A stretch of 7,569 nt of DNA from NCBI GenBank assembly GCA_964345925.1, contig CAYFSP010000062.1, forward strand, positions 1 through 7,569, written 5' to 3'. This DNA is from Miniphocaeibacter sp964345925. Lineage in GTDB: Bacteria; Bacillota; Clostridia; Tissierellales; Peptoniphilaceae. Made by a program: the position numbers and the translations under genes. The number at the start of each line of letters is the position of its first letter. Within the stretch, counting starts at the first letter, position 1. Under the pieces are notes generated by a model. That model did not search any database, was not told the DNA's origin, and saw only the letters and a list, made by a program, of their open reading frames with translations. This document shows, in pieces, positions 1 to 6,571 of this stretch.

Positions 1-12
1 TTTTTAATCTTT

Positions 13-1362
13 TTATCCTAGTATTAATTTGTTAACTACTTCTGTTGCCTTTCTCACAATTTCTTTTTCATCTATAGTTTTTATTTCGCCTTTTTCCACA
101 ACGATTTTTCCGTTTATTATGGTGTAGTCTACAGAGTTTTTAAAACCAACTGTTCCAAGCATGGACTTAGGGTCAAATGTTGCTCCTATTAATTCAACTC
201 TATTTTTATTTATCATAAATAAATCTGCACATTTTCCTACTTCAAGAGAGCCAATGTCATTTCTTCCCAATATTTTAGCTGAACCATTTGTTGCAATTTT
301 TAACATATCATAACCACTAGGTGCATTATTGCTGGAATTTAATCTATGAAGCAAATATCCTACTCTTAATTCCTCTAGTAGATTAGAACCATCATTACTT
401 GCTGAACCGTCTACTGCAAGTCCTACAGGTATTCCCATTTCTAACATTTCAGGTACTCGTGCTACTCCTGATGATAATTTCATATTAGAAATTGGACAAT
501 GAGATACTCCTGTACCAGTTTTTGCTAAAACCTTTAACTCTTCATCATTAAAGTGAATTCCATGAGCATACCAAACGTCATCTCCAACCCAACCTAAACT
601 CTCCATATATTCTAGTGGTCTCATATTGAATTTATCCAGCGTGAAATTTTCCTCATCTTTAGTCTCTGCTAAATGTGTATGTAATCTTACATTATACTTT
701 CTCGCAAGTACTGCCGATTCCCTTAGAAGCTCTGTTGTTACAGAAAACGGAGAACAAGGTGCTAATGCAATTTGTGTCATAGACCCCTTTGAACTATCGT
801 GATATTTTTTAATTAAATTTTCAGAGTCGAGTAAGATATCATCTACTGTTTGTACTACTGAATCAGGTGGTAGTCCCCCGTCTTTTTTGCTTAATGACAT
901 GCTTCCACGTGATGCATGAAATCTCATTCCAAGTTTTTCAGCTGCTTTAACTTGAGTTCCTATTAAATCACCAGAATTTTCCGGAAATACATAATGGTGA
1001 TCAAAACAAGTTGTACAACCGTTTTTCACAAGTTCTCCCATACCAGTCAAAGAACTATAATTTACAATATTTCTGTCTATACCCTTCCAAATTTCATAAA
1101 GAGTTGTTAGCCAATCAAATAACTCCATATTCTGAACTTGTGGTAGATTTCTTGAAAATGTTTGATAAAGATGGTGATGTGTATTTATCAAGCCTGGATA
1201 CATTATAAGATTATTACCATCTATTACTTCATCTGCTTCAAAGATATCAGTTCCAATATATTTTATAAAACCATCCTCTATGTACATATTCACATTTTCA
1301 TAAACTTTATCCTCATCATCACAGGATATTATTGAATCAATATTCTTAATAAAAATACTCAT
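13..1362 (-). CDS. 8-oxoguanine deaminase-type amidohydrolase (COG0402 family), complete
   Basis: Predicted cytoplasmic zinc-dependent deaminase of 449 aa, full length for the ATZ/TRZ/guanine-deaminase branch of the amidohydrolase superfamily. Visible metal and catalytic residues: HxH at H62/H64 in NTHHHLYQ, H230 and E233 in HTHLAE, H267 in YAHGIH, and D318 in VDGSASND. The HASRGSM stretch (149-155), followed by DGGLPPDS (161-168), and the DGSASND motif are what I recall from bacterial 8-oxoguanine deaminases, which convert 8-oxoguanine to uric acid. Guanine-deaminase-like or triazine-type activity is the main alternative, since this branch is often mis-annotated. The N-terminal small beta domain (about 1-55) and the C-terminal one (about 375-425, ending in the INGKIVVEKGE pattern) are both intact. 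ATG at 1362 is preceded by a purine-rich GGGGGAAAG ribosome-binding site. It is divergent from the pentapeptide/nucleoside hydrolase pair, so a shared purine-related role is an inference. The family is clear; the exact substrate is less certain. Confidence 0.9.
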   Translation of the reverse strand: MSIFIKNIDSIISCDDEDKVYENVNMYIEDGFIKYIGTDIFEADEVIDGNNLIMYPGLINTHHHLYQTFSRNLPQVQNMELFDWLTTLYEIWKGIDRNIVNYSSLTGMGELVKNGCTTCFDHHYVFPENSGDLIGTQVKAAEKLGMRFHASRGSMSLSKKDGGLPPDSVVQTVDDILLDSENLIKKYHDSSKGSMTQIALAPCSPFSVTTELLRESAVLARKYNVRLHTHLAETKDEENFTLDKFNMRPLEYMESLGWVGDDVWYAHGIHFNDEELKVLAKTGTGVSHCPISNMKLSSGVARVPEMLEMGIPVGLAVDGSASNDGSNLLEELRVGYLLHRLNSSNNAPSGYDMLKIATNGSAKILGRNDIGSLEVGKCADLFMINKNRVELIGATFDPKSMLGTVGFKNSVDYTIINGKIVVEKGEIKTIDEKEIVRKATEVVNKLILG

Positions 1363-1465
1363 ACTTTCCCCCTAAATAAATTTAATCCATCATTTGTTAA
1401 ATTGTCTTTGTTGATTCCAATAGTACAAAATAACCTTCCTACACTTTAATATTTATAGAATTTCC

Positions 1466-1498
1466 TACTAGTATATACTAGTATATACTATTATATAC
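1466..1498. promoter_or_regulatory. 10-bp tandem repeat forming a 22-bp palindrome in the divergent spacer; probable operator
   Basis: Three consecutive units with a 10-bp period: TAGTATATAC at 1469-1478, TAGTATATAC at 1479-1488 and TATTATATAC at 1489-1498. Positions 1469-1490 form a perfect 22-bp palindrome. The block ends 2 bp before the AAGGAG ribosome-binding site of the pentapeptide gene. Each unit also contains a TATACT that could act as a -10 element, but none has a convincing -35 at 16-18 bp. That would fit a regulated or activator-dependent promoter. A period of one helical turn with dyad symmetry suggests binding by a dimeric regulator stacked on one DNA face. No candidate regulator for it is encoded next to it. 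Confidence 0.55.
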
Positions 1499-1513
1499 TT
1501 AAGGAGAATATAA

Positions 1514-2107
1514 ATGAATGAAATAATTAGGGAATTAGAAGATGATTCCATATATGATAAAACCTTTGAAAATATAGAGATTATAGACTATGATTTTTCT
1601 AAAATAGAATTTGTGAATGTTGAGTTTAACAATTGTATTTTTTCTGGATGTAATTTTAATAAAACAGATTTTTATAATTCCAGTTTTAATAAATGTGATC
1701 TTTCCAATATAAATTTTTCAGAAAGCTATTTTAAAAATTTTGAAATAATTGATTCTAGAGGAGTAGGTATTAATATGTATAATAGTATTTTTAAGAATAT
1801 TGATTTTAAGGAATCCATATTCAATTTTGCCAATTTCTCAAATAGTAAATTTGAATATTCAAGTCTTTCAAATTGTGATTTAGAGGAAGCATCATTTTTA
1901 GAATGTATTTTTAAAAAGACAAAATTTAATGATTTAAATTTTAATAGGGCAAGTATTTTCAAAATCAAGTCTGACTCCTTAGATTTTTCTACATCCAATA
2001 TTGAAAATATCAGAGTTTCAGATAATTTATCAGAATTTAAAAACTGTAAAATAAATCCTTTACAAGGTGTTTATTTAATTGGTCTCTTTGGAATAAAAGT
2101 AGTTTAG
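1514..2107 (+). CDS. Pentapeptide-repeat protein, Qnr-like
   Basis: A 197-aa protein built almost wholly of five-residue repeats with a central Phe or Leu every fifth position. The first run has F28, F33, F38, F43, F48, F53, F58, L63, F68 and F73. After a break at about 76-90 (containing RGVGIN), the second run has F93, F98, F103, F108, F113, L118, L123, F128, F133, F138 and F143. This predicts a right-handed quadrilateral beta helix in two blocks. The C-terminal tail after 183 (GVYLIGLFGIKVV) resembles the hydrophobic dimerisation helix of Qnr/MfpA-type proteins, which mimic DNA and protect gyrase or topoisomerase IV from quinolones and toxins. Small cytosolic proteins of this layout are common in clostridia, usually without proven function. 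There is no signal peptide. ATG at 1514 follows AAGGAG (1501-1506) at 7 nt. Its TAG stop overlaps the ribosome-binding site of the next gene, so the two are coupled. The family is sure; gyrase protection is an inference. Confidence 0.88.
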   Translation: MNEIIRELEDDSIYDKTFENIEIIDYDFSKIEFVNVEFNNCIFSGCNFNKTDFYNSSFNKCDLSNINFSESYFKNFEIIDSRGVGINMYNSIFKNIDFKESIFNFANFSNSKFEYSSLSNCDLEEASFLECIFKKTKFNDLNFNRASIFKIKSDSLDFSTSNIENIRVSDNLSEFKNCKINPLQGVYLIGLFGIKVV

Positions 2108-2115
2108 GAGGAATT

Positions 2116-3026
2116 ATGATACCTGTAATAATAGATACTGATCCTGGAATAGATGATGCTGCAGCTCTTGTAATGGCTTTAACAAATAAGAAATTAGACA
2201 TTAAATTAATAACAACAGTTGCTGGAAATGTAATTGTTGAAAAAACAACAAATAATACATTGAAAATAGTTGAATTCTTAGGACTTAATATACCCGTTTC
2301 AAAAGGAGCAAAAAAACCTCTTGTAAGAGAATATGAGGATGCTTCATATATACATGGAGAATCTGGAATGGATGGTTATGATTTTAAAGAGCCTACTATA
2401 AAGGAAATAGAATTTAATGCTATTGATGCAATAAGAAATGAACTTTTAAAATCAACTAAAAAATAACAATTATAACTCTTGGTATATTAACAAATATTGC
2501 TTTACTAATAGAAAATTATCCCGAATGCTTAAAAAATATAGAGGAAATTATTATAATGGGTGGAACATTAAAAGGTGGGAATACAACTTCTGTAGCAGAA
2601 TTTAATATTTATGGCGATCCTGACGCTGCAAAGGTGGTGTTTGAATCAAATCTACCCTTAACTATGATTAGCCTTGATATAACAGAAAAAGCCGTAATTA
2701 CAAAAGAAACCATAGTTAAGCTCAAGGATATAAACTCCACTGGCCATATGCTTTTCAGCCTATTCAAAAAATATAAGGGAGGAAATTTTGAAACAGGACT
2801 TTATATTCATGACGCATGTACAATATACTATTTACTCAATAAAGAAAAGGTTAAGACAAAAGAATATTTTATAGAAATAGCAACTAATGGTCCTGCTATT
2901 GGTGCAACTGTTGCAGATATAAGAAATGCATATCACGATGGCAAAACAAACTGTAACGTAGGATTATGTTTAGATAAGAATGACTTTAATAACTGGTTTT
3001 TAAATAGTGTAAAAAATATCGATTAA
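2116..3026 (+). pseudogene. Inosine/uridine-preferring nucleoside hydrolase, interrupted by a one-base frameshift
   Basis: Ribonucleoside hydrolase of the IunH/Rih family (cleaves nucleosides to base and ribose). Two open segments in different frames together give one complete protein of about 303 aa, the normal family length. The first (2116-2466, 116 aa) carries the calcium-binding DTDPGIDDA motif (D7, D9, D13, D14), TTVAGN (N38 corresponds to the conserved Asn) and IHGESGMDG. The second frame resumes at 2463/2466 with ITIITLGILTNIALL, then MGG (from 2556), AEFNIYGDPDAA and the IHDA His-Asp pair. The break is exactly at an A6 run (2458-2463) followed by TAA; one extra A would restore the frame through the whole length. 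No other lesion is visible and all active-site residues remain. Options are a recent mutation, an assembly error or recoding. The start ATG has GGAGG (2107-2111) at 4 nt, overlapping the pentapeptide gene's stop. It is followed by a hairpin terminator at 3044-3072. Confidence 0.88.
2458..2466 (+). other. Frameshift site: A6 run plus TAA in the nucleoside hydrolase gene
   Basis: Zero frame reads ACT AAA AAA TAA. Moving back one base after the second AAA gives ATA ACA ATT ATA ACT, which continues the conserved hydrolase sequence (K-K-I-T-I-I-T-L-G). A lysyl-tRNA on AAA could re-pair with AAA in the -1 frame while TAA waits in the A site, so recoding is mechanically possible. However, I see no classical X-XXY-YYZ heptamer and have not identified a stimulatory structure. 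A homopolymer indel is the simplest explanation. Confidence 0.8.
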
Positions 3027-3043
3027 TCTATATTGAAATTAGA

Positions 3044-3072
3044 AAAGAGCTAAGTTAAAAACTTAGCTCTTT
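3044..3072 (+). terminator. Rho-independent terminator, probably bidirectional
   Basis: A perfect 12-bp stem, AAAGAGCTAAGT (3044-3055) with ACTTAGCTCTTT (3061-3072), around a 5-nt loop TAAAA. It lies 17 bp after the stop of the nucleoside hydrolase gene. On the plus strand the stem ends in TTT and is followed by a T-rich stretch (ATCAATTTTATTTTT). On the minus strand it ends in TTTTCT. It sits between convergent genes (3026 and 3152), so it can end both transcripts. Confidence 0.88.
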
Positions 3073-3151
3073 ATCAATTTTATTTTTATTCGTAATATTA
3101 ATACTAAAGATTCAACTGAAATAAAGTATACTAATAAAAATATTAAATTAT

Positions 3152-3607
3152 CTATTCCAATTCTTTTTCTAAATTCTTTAATCCTGTTTTATATATAATA
3201 TTTAGTATAAAGTACACTACAATTGCAAATATAAAAATAAGACCATAAAATTTAAAATGATCATTATAACTATAACCTTTATTAGTTACAATTCTATATA
3301 TAAATTCAGTTAAAAATAATATATTACATCCAGTAAAGTATAATGTTGGAATTATTATATCTAAGTTTCTATATGTGATACTTAATCCTTTAAAAAGCAT
3401 TCTCAAGGTTCCAATTAAACAAATTGTGCCAACTACACCTGAAAAATAATAGATTTCATATTTTGTTAAAACCATTAATTCAAAATATAACCAAACAGCT
3501 ATTAATAATAGTAAGTATGTTGATCTATATATTCTATTGAATTCCTTGCTTTCTCTTTCATATAATTGAATATTTGTATTTTTAAATAAAGCCTTAATTA
3601 AAGTCAT
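3152..3607 (-). CDS. Four-helix membrane protein of unknown function, paired with an HTH regulator
   Basis: A 151-aa protein with four predicted membrane helices at about 31-48, 53-71, 83-107 and 120-139. It has a charged cytoplasmic-looking N-terminus (1-30, rich in K/R/E) and a charged C-terminal tail (K140 onward, KNLEKELE). I do not recognise a named domain. The layout matches the many small integral membrane proteins encoded directly after a short XRE regulator in Bacillota, whose function is mostly undefined. ATG at 3607 lies 8 nt past the regulator's TAG stop. AGGAG for this gene overlaps that stop, so translation is coupled to the regulator. No catalytic motif is visible. A role as sensor or partner of the regulator, or in envelope stress, would be a guess. 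Confidence 0.82.
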   Translation of the reverse strand: MTLIKALFKNTNIQLYERESKEFNRIYRSTYLLLLIAVWLYFELMVLTKYEIYYFSGVVGTICLIGTLRMLFKGLSITYRNLDIIIPTLYFTGCNILFLTEFIYRIVTNKGYSYNDHFKFYGLIFIFAIVVYFILNIIYKTGLKNLEKELE

Positions 3608-3615
3608 ACAAACTC

Positions 3616-3822
3616 CTAATTATTCTCCTCTTCCCAAAATAAGCTATCAAGAGTCCTATCTAAAGCTTGGCAAATGGATATACATAGTTTTAATGACGGA
3701 TTGTATTTCCCATTTTCTATTAGTCCAATAGTCTGTCTAGCTACTCCTACAACATTAGCTAAATCCTCCTGAGAATAATCTTTCTCGATCCTAGCAATTT
3801 GCATTCTTTTATTTTTTTTCAT
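3616..3822 (-). CDS. Small XRE-family (Cro/C1-type) transcriptional regulator
   Basis: A 68-aa single-domain DNA-binding protein. The helix-turn-helix spans about residues 17-37 (SQEDLANVVGVARQTIGLIE) and is followed by the typical NGKYNPSLKLCISICQAL pattern of the HTH_3 fold. The short acidic tail LFWEEENN is the usual end of this subgroup. There is no extra sensor domain, so the partner or signal must come from elsewhere, possibly the co-translated membrane protein downstream. ATG at 3822 is preceded by GGGTGG (3827-3832). The promoter (TTGACT, 17 bp, TATAAT) is overlaid by an 11-bp inverted repeat, which suggests it represses its own operon. DNA-binding function is confident; the target sites are inferred. 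Confidence 0.9.
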   Translation of the reverse strand: MKKNKRMQIARIEKDYSQEDLANVVGVARQTIGLIENGKYNPSLKLCISICQALDRTLDSLFWEEENN

Positions 3823-3844
3823 TTTACCACCCTGTATTAGAAAT

Positions 3845-3877
3845 ACTTATTATATATTTTTTCATATAATAAGTCAA
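3845..3877 (-). promoter_or_regulatory. Promoter with overlapping 11-bp inverted-repeat operator for the XRE regulator operon
   Basis: Read on the minus strand: -35 TTGACT (3872-3877), spacer of exactly 17 bp, -10 TATAAT (3849-3854), then about 25 bp to the regulator's ATG at 3822. The two arms ACTTATTATAT (3845-3855) and ATATAATAAGT (3864-3874) are a perfect inverted repeat with 8 bp between them. They cover part of the -35 and the entire -10. A dimer bound here would block RNA polymerase, as expected for an autorepressor of the Cro/C1 type. The arms are AT only apart from one G/C pair and lack a T tract, so a terminator is unlikely. Confidence 0.78.
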
Positions 3878-3884
3878 TTTAAAA

Positions 3885-4571
3885 TTAACCTTTTCCTACT
3901 ATTAATTGTACCATATACCAGACTATTGGAATAAACATTGAGGGCAAATAATCCAAGGTTTTAAAATCTTTTATTTTCATTAAAGAAATTCCCATACCAA
4001 TTAAAAGAACTGAACCGACTGCAGAAAATTCGTTTATAACGACTGTCGGTAAAAAACTTCCTAAACTATTGGTAATCATGAATATAGAACCTTGGTATAT
4101 TAATAGACCTACTGCTGCTATATAGATAGAATATCCATAAACCGATGCAAATATAAGTCCACTTACAGAATCTAAAACGGTTTTAAACTGTAGCAAACTT
4201 GGATCGGACTGTAAACTCATATTCATAGAAGCAAGTATTGCTAAAGAACCTGTACATTGAATTATAATAATGGAAATACCATTTTTTACGGTTTCATTTG
4301 AAATTTTTGATTTAGAGAATAGCTCTGATAACCCTTCAACTCTATCATTTAATTTTAAACCTACACCTATGAGGGAACCCAATGTTAGTGAAACCAACAT
4401 CAATAGCATACTATCTATTTTTAAAGCTCCTTCAATTCCCATTACTATTATCATAAGTCCTAAAATAAACATTAGGGATTCAGATTGCTTTTTAGATACT
4501 AATCTTTTTAAAACTATTCCAAATGTTCCAGCAATGGCAATACCTAATGCATTTATTATTATCCATATCAT
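3885..4571 (-). CDS. DUF554 family integral membrane protein
   Basis: A 228-aa polytopic membrane protein matching the DUF554 (YdfK/YqgA-type) family in layout. It has a glycine-rich first helix (2-21, INALGIAIAGTFG), helices at about 34-50, 54-72 and 98-117, and the family signature around 105-142 (QCTGSLAILASMN, then FKTVLDSVSGLIFAS). Further helices lie at about 145-160, 183-200 and 207-224. The family's function is unknown; transport has been suggested only from topology. The open frame extends to a TTG at 4583, but GAGGTG (4576-4581) sits 4 nt before the ATG at 4571, so that ATG is the start. It has its own promoter at 4600-4628. No terminator is evident between it and the regulator gene downstream, so some read-through into 3822-3152 is possible. 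Confidence 0.9.
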   Translation of the reverse strand: MIWIIINALGIAIAGTFGIVLKRLVSKKQSESLMFILGLMIIVMGIEGALKIDSMLLMLVSLTLGSLIGVGLKLNDRVEGLSELFSKSKISNETVKNGISIIIIQCTGSLAILASMNMSLQSDPSLLQFKTVLDSVSGLIFASVYGYSIYIAAVGLLIYQGSIFMITNSLGSFLPTVVINEFSAVGSVLLIGMGISLMKIKDFKTLDYLPSMFIPIVWYMVQLIVGKG

Positions 4572-4584
4572 ATTACACCTCAAA

Positions 4585-4619
4585 AAAAGTATTAACCTTA
4601 TATTACGGTTAATACTTTT
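4585..4619 (-). terminator. Rho-independent terminator of the right-hand operon, also overlapping the DUF554 promoter
   Basis: A perfect 13-bp inverted repeat, AAAAGTATTAACC (4585-4597) and GGTTAATACTTTT (4607-4619), with a 9-nt loop. On the minus strand the hairpin runs into seven consecutive T (complement of A 4582-4588). It lies 24-58 bp after the end of the DUF4153 gene. It is well placed to end the four-gene operon. The same DNA dyad surrounds the -10 of the next gene, so it could also serve as an operator. Confidence 0.8.
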
Positions 4620-4628
4620 CTATGTCAA
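4600..4628 (-). promoter_or_regulatory. Near-consensus sigma-A promoter for the DUF554 gene
   Basis: On the minus strand: TTGACA (4623-4628), 17-bp spacer, TAATAT (4600-4605). The -10 lies in the loop of the 13-bp inverted repeat. A start about 7 bp further would give a leader of roughly 20 nt containing GAGGTG and the ATG at 4571. Transcripts from this promoter would not include the full hairpin and so would not be terminated by it. Confidence 0.7.
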
Positions 4629-4642
4629 ATACTTATGATATT

Positions 4643-6349
4643 CTATTTTTCTAAAATTGTTATTCTACCATCTAGCCTTTCTCCTCCATACTGTACGTAT
4701 AGAAGCTCAATAACAAATTTTACTTCTTTATTATCTATTTTAAAATCAAAATTTATATTATAATCGTCTTCTCTTTCCTTTAACTTTTTCTCTATATCAT
4801 CATAGGATATAAATTGTTTGTCACCATTTTTTTCCACTGTTAAATTATTGTTTTCAATACTTATAAAATAGTCTCCAATATTACTTGGTCCAGCAAAACT
4901 ATCTCCTACAGCATTGGAATATCCTGTAATATCACTTACTTTAAAGTAATCATCTCCAAATTCAATATATCTCTTTTCATTGTTTTCTTCTTCTGTTAAA
5001 GTATCGTCATCATAATCATATAGGTTAAATCCTAAATACTTAATGGAGTTTTCAAAGAAATCTTTACCAGTATTCTCCACTAATTTTACTTTTTTAGAAT
5101 ATCTACCGTTGTTTAAATAATTTAAAATACTTCTTATTTCATTCTTGTCCTTAGATGAAATATTCTCACTTGGAATAATCTTTTCATCTTCAATCATATT
5201 GTTTTTATTTAAATAGTATTCCAGTCTTTTTACTTGACTTCTTTCTGAAGTATTCACTGCTGAAATAGGCCCTATAGTTGTAATAAGAATAAGAATTGAA
5301 GCAATTGTAAGAATTGGAATATTGTTTTTATATTTATTTACTATAAAGTAAATAGCTGATATTAAAATCCAAATTCCTAAAACAATAACATAGTACCTAT
5401 TTTCCGTTACACCGAAACTTTTAATTCTCGTTCCCATTGAAAAGAATAGAAGTGCTACTAAGGGTAGAAGGGTAATAGGCAATATTTTACTAAAAATATT
5501 TCTATCCTTATCGTTAGAAATGAGTCTTATCATAATCAATGTAGCAATTGAAACAAGTCCGTAAATTATAACTAAATAGGCAATATTTTCAACAGGCATT
5601 TCTCTTCTAATTAAAACTGTGAACAGATAAAAATAAAGAACAAAGCCAAAAATTGTAATAAGAATTGGTATTACCTTTCCTATAATTATTTTAAAATAGT
5701 CCGATATATTATTTTCCTCATAATTTCTACCCTTTGGAAAATTACTTAAAAATATAACAACAAATACCGTATTTGTTATTACTAAAATAATTAGCCCATA
5801 TAAATCCCAGTTTTCTCCAAAGAAAAGATTATCAATTGCAAATACTATTACTAAAGTTCCAACTAAAATTACAATTGTAAACAGCAATGCTATACCTAAA
5901 GACCTTAATATTTTATATAAATACGACTGTAATCTTCTTGGATTCTTTAAAATCTCAACATACATAGAACTTATTATAAAAAATATCATCAATCCTTCTA
6001 TATAAATATTTTCATTCAAATAATAATAAAAATAATAGATTATTCCAATGAAGACTATTCCCAATACATTAGTAATTATTTTATAATATGTCTTGTTAAA
6101 AATACATTCTAAAAAACTGTTTAATAAAGAAACAAATATGAAAACAAAAATTCCTAAAGTCAATATATTTTTATATGCATAAAAATTTTCTATACCATTA
6201 TTATAAATACTATAGTAGTTATTACCACTACTAAAAAAATCTATTACAAATAAAATACTTAAAAGTATTGAAGAAATTATTGCTAGGGGAAATCTTAAAA
6301 AAGTAGATTTTAAATTTGCAAAATTGTTTTTTAAAAAATTATTATTCAT
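4643..6349 (-). CDS. DUF4153 large polytopic membrane protein
   Basis: A 568-aa protein in two parts. Residues 1-365 form a membrane domain with about eleven predicted helices (near 19-38, 62-80, 91-110, 117-135, 150-173, 184-202, 225-247, 255-276, 288-305, 319-337 and 344-365). Residues 366-568 form a soluble domain. It begins with SERSQVKRLEYYLNKNNMI...DEKI and SSKDKNEIRSILNYLN, and ends with LDGRITILEK. These patterns are those of the DUF4153 family, whose function is not established. The open frame begins at 6373, but GAGGAG (6357-6362) points to the three consecutive ATGs at 6355, 6352 and 6349. I chose 6349 (7-nt spacing); 6352 is also possible. It overlaps the last 8 nt of the HTH gene, so it is translationally coupled and is the last gene of the operon before the terminator at 4585-4619. 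Confidence 0.88.
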   Translation of the reverse strand: MNNNFLKNNFANLKSTFLRFPLAIISSILLSILFVIDFFSSGNNYYSIYNNGIENFYAYKNILTLGIFVFIFVSLLNSFLECIFNKTYYKIITNVLGIVFIGIIYYFYYYLNENIYIEGLMIFFIISSMYVEILKNPRRLQSYLYKILRSLGIALLFTIVILVGTLVIVFAIDNLFFGENWDLYGLIILVITNTVFVVIFLSNFPKGRNYEENNISDYFKIIIGKVIPILITIFGFVLYFYLFTVLIRREMPVENIAYLVIIYGLVSIATLIMIRLISNDKDRNIFSKILPITLLPLVALLFFSMGTRIKSFGVTENRYYVIVLGIWILISAIYFIVNKYKNNIPILTIASILILITTIGPISAVNTSERSQVKRLEYYLNKNNMIEDEKIIPSENISSKDKNEIRSILNYLNNGRYSKKVKLVENTGKDFFENSIKYLGFNLYDYDDDTLTEEENNEKRYIEFGDDYFKVSDITGYSNAVGDSFAGPSNIGDYFISIENNNLTVEKNGDKQFISYDDIEKKLKEREDDYNINFDFKIDNKEVKFVIELLYVQYGGERLDGRITILEK

Positions 6350-6563
6350 CATCATTCTCCTCATCGGGAACATATTCTAAAATATCTCCAGGTTGACAAT
6401 CTAAAGCCTTACATATTTTATCCATTGTTTCAAAACGAATAGCCTTTGCCTTGCCATTTTTTAAAATGGATACATTAGCCATTGTTATGCCAACATGTTC
6501 TGTCAATTCAGTTACAGACATTTTCCGCTTAGCCAACATTACATCTATATTAATTCTTATCAT
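6342..6563 (-). CDS. YozG-like XRE-family transcriptional regulator
   Basis: A 73-aa single-domain Cro/C1-type DNA-binding protein. The helix-turn-helix is at about 16-36 (SVTELTEHVGITMANVSILK), followed by NGKAKAIRFETMDKICKALDCQPGDILEYVPDEE. This is the typical YozG / HTH_26 end, with the QPGDILEY motif. Regulators of this type are habitually encoded beside DUF2975 membrane proteins (as in the Bacillus subtilis yozG-yoaS pair), exactly as here. ATG at 6563 is preceded by AGGTGA (6568-6573), which overlaps the stop of the DUF2975 gene. Its 3' end carries the ribosome-binding site of the DUF4153 gene. The acidic tail EENDDE arises from the same bases as that site. The signal and target promoter are unknown; its own operon is the likeliest target. 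Confidence 0.92.
   Translation of the reverse strand: MIRINIDVMLAKRKMSVTELTEHVGITMANVSILKNGKAKAIRFETMDKICKALDCQPGDILEYVPDEENDDE
6357..6362 (-). promoter_or_regulatory. Ribosome-binding site for the DUF4153 gene, inside the HTH gene
   Basis: GAGGAG on the minus strand, encoding the Glu-Glu of the HTH protein's tail. It is followed by AATGATGATG, which offers three ATGs in one frame at spacings of 1, 4 and 7 nt. It argues against the upstream ATGs at 6373 and 6364, which lack a site. Confidence 0.75.
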
Positions 6564-6571
6564 AATATCAC

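Noticed and set aside
1011..1208. Plus-strand open frame of 65 codons inside the deaminase gene
   Set aside because: It lies antisense to the conserved catalytic region, has no ribosome-binding site and its product resembles no protein family.
1363..1513. Purine riboswitch ahead of the deaminase or hydrolase genes
   Set aside because: The 150-bp divergent spacer shows no three-way-junction arrangement or conserved purine-aptamer core; its only clear structure is the 10-bp repeat block.
1726..1998. Minus-strand open frame of 90 codons within the pentapeptide gene
   Set aside because: It is a mirror of the repetitive pentapeptide coding sequence, with no ribosome-binding site or family signature.
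2458..2466. Firm call of programmed -1 ribosomal frameshifting
   Set aside because: There is no X-XXY-YYZ heptamer in the right phase and no stimulatory structure that I could identify; this gene family is not known to need recoding, so an indel is preferred.
3845..3874. Terminator for the DUF554 gene
   Set aside because: The arms are nearly all A/T and are not followed by a T run on the minus strand, while they coincide precisely with promoter elements of the next gene.
4585..4619. BirA (biotin operon) operator, because of TTAACC / GGTTAA arms
   Set aside because: The arms are only 9 bp apart, whereas known BirA sites have about 14-16 bp between arms, and no biotin gene is nearby; the T7 tail fits a terminator better.
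4270..4638. Plus-strand open frame of 122 codons opposite the DUF554 gene
   Set aside because: It is antisense to a well-supported DUF554 gene, has no start signal and runs through the terminator/promoter region.
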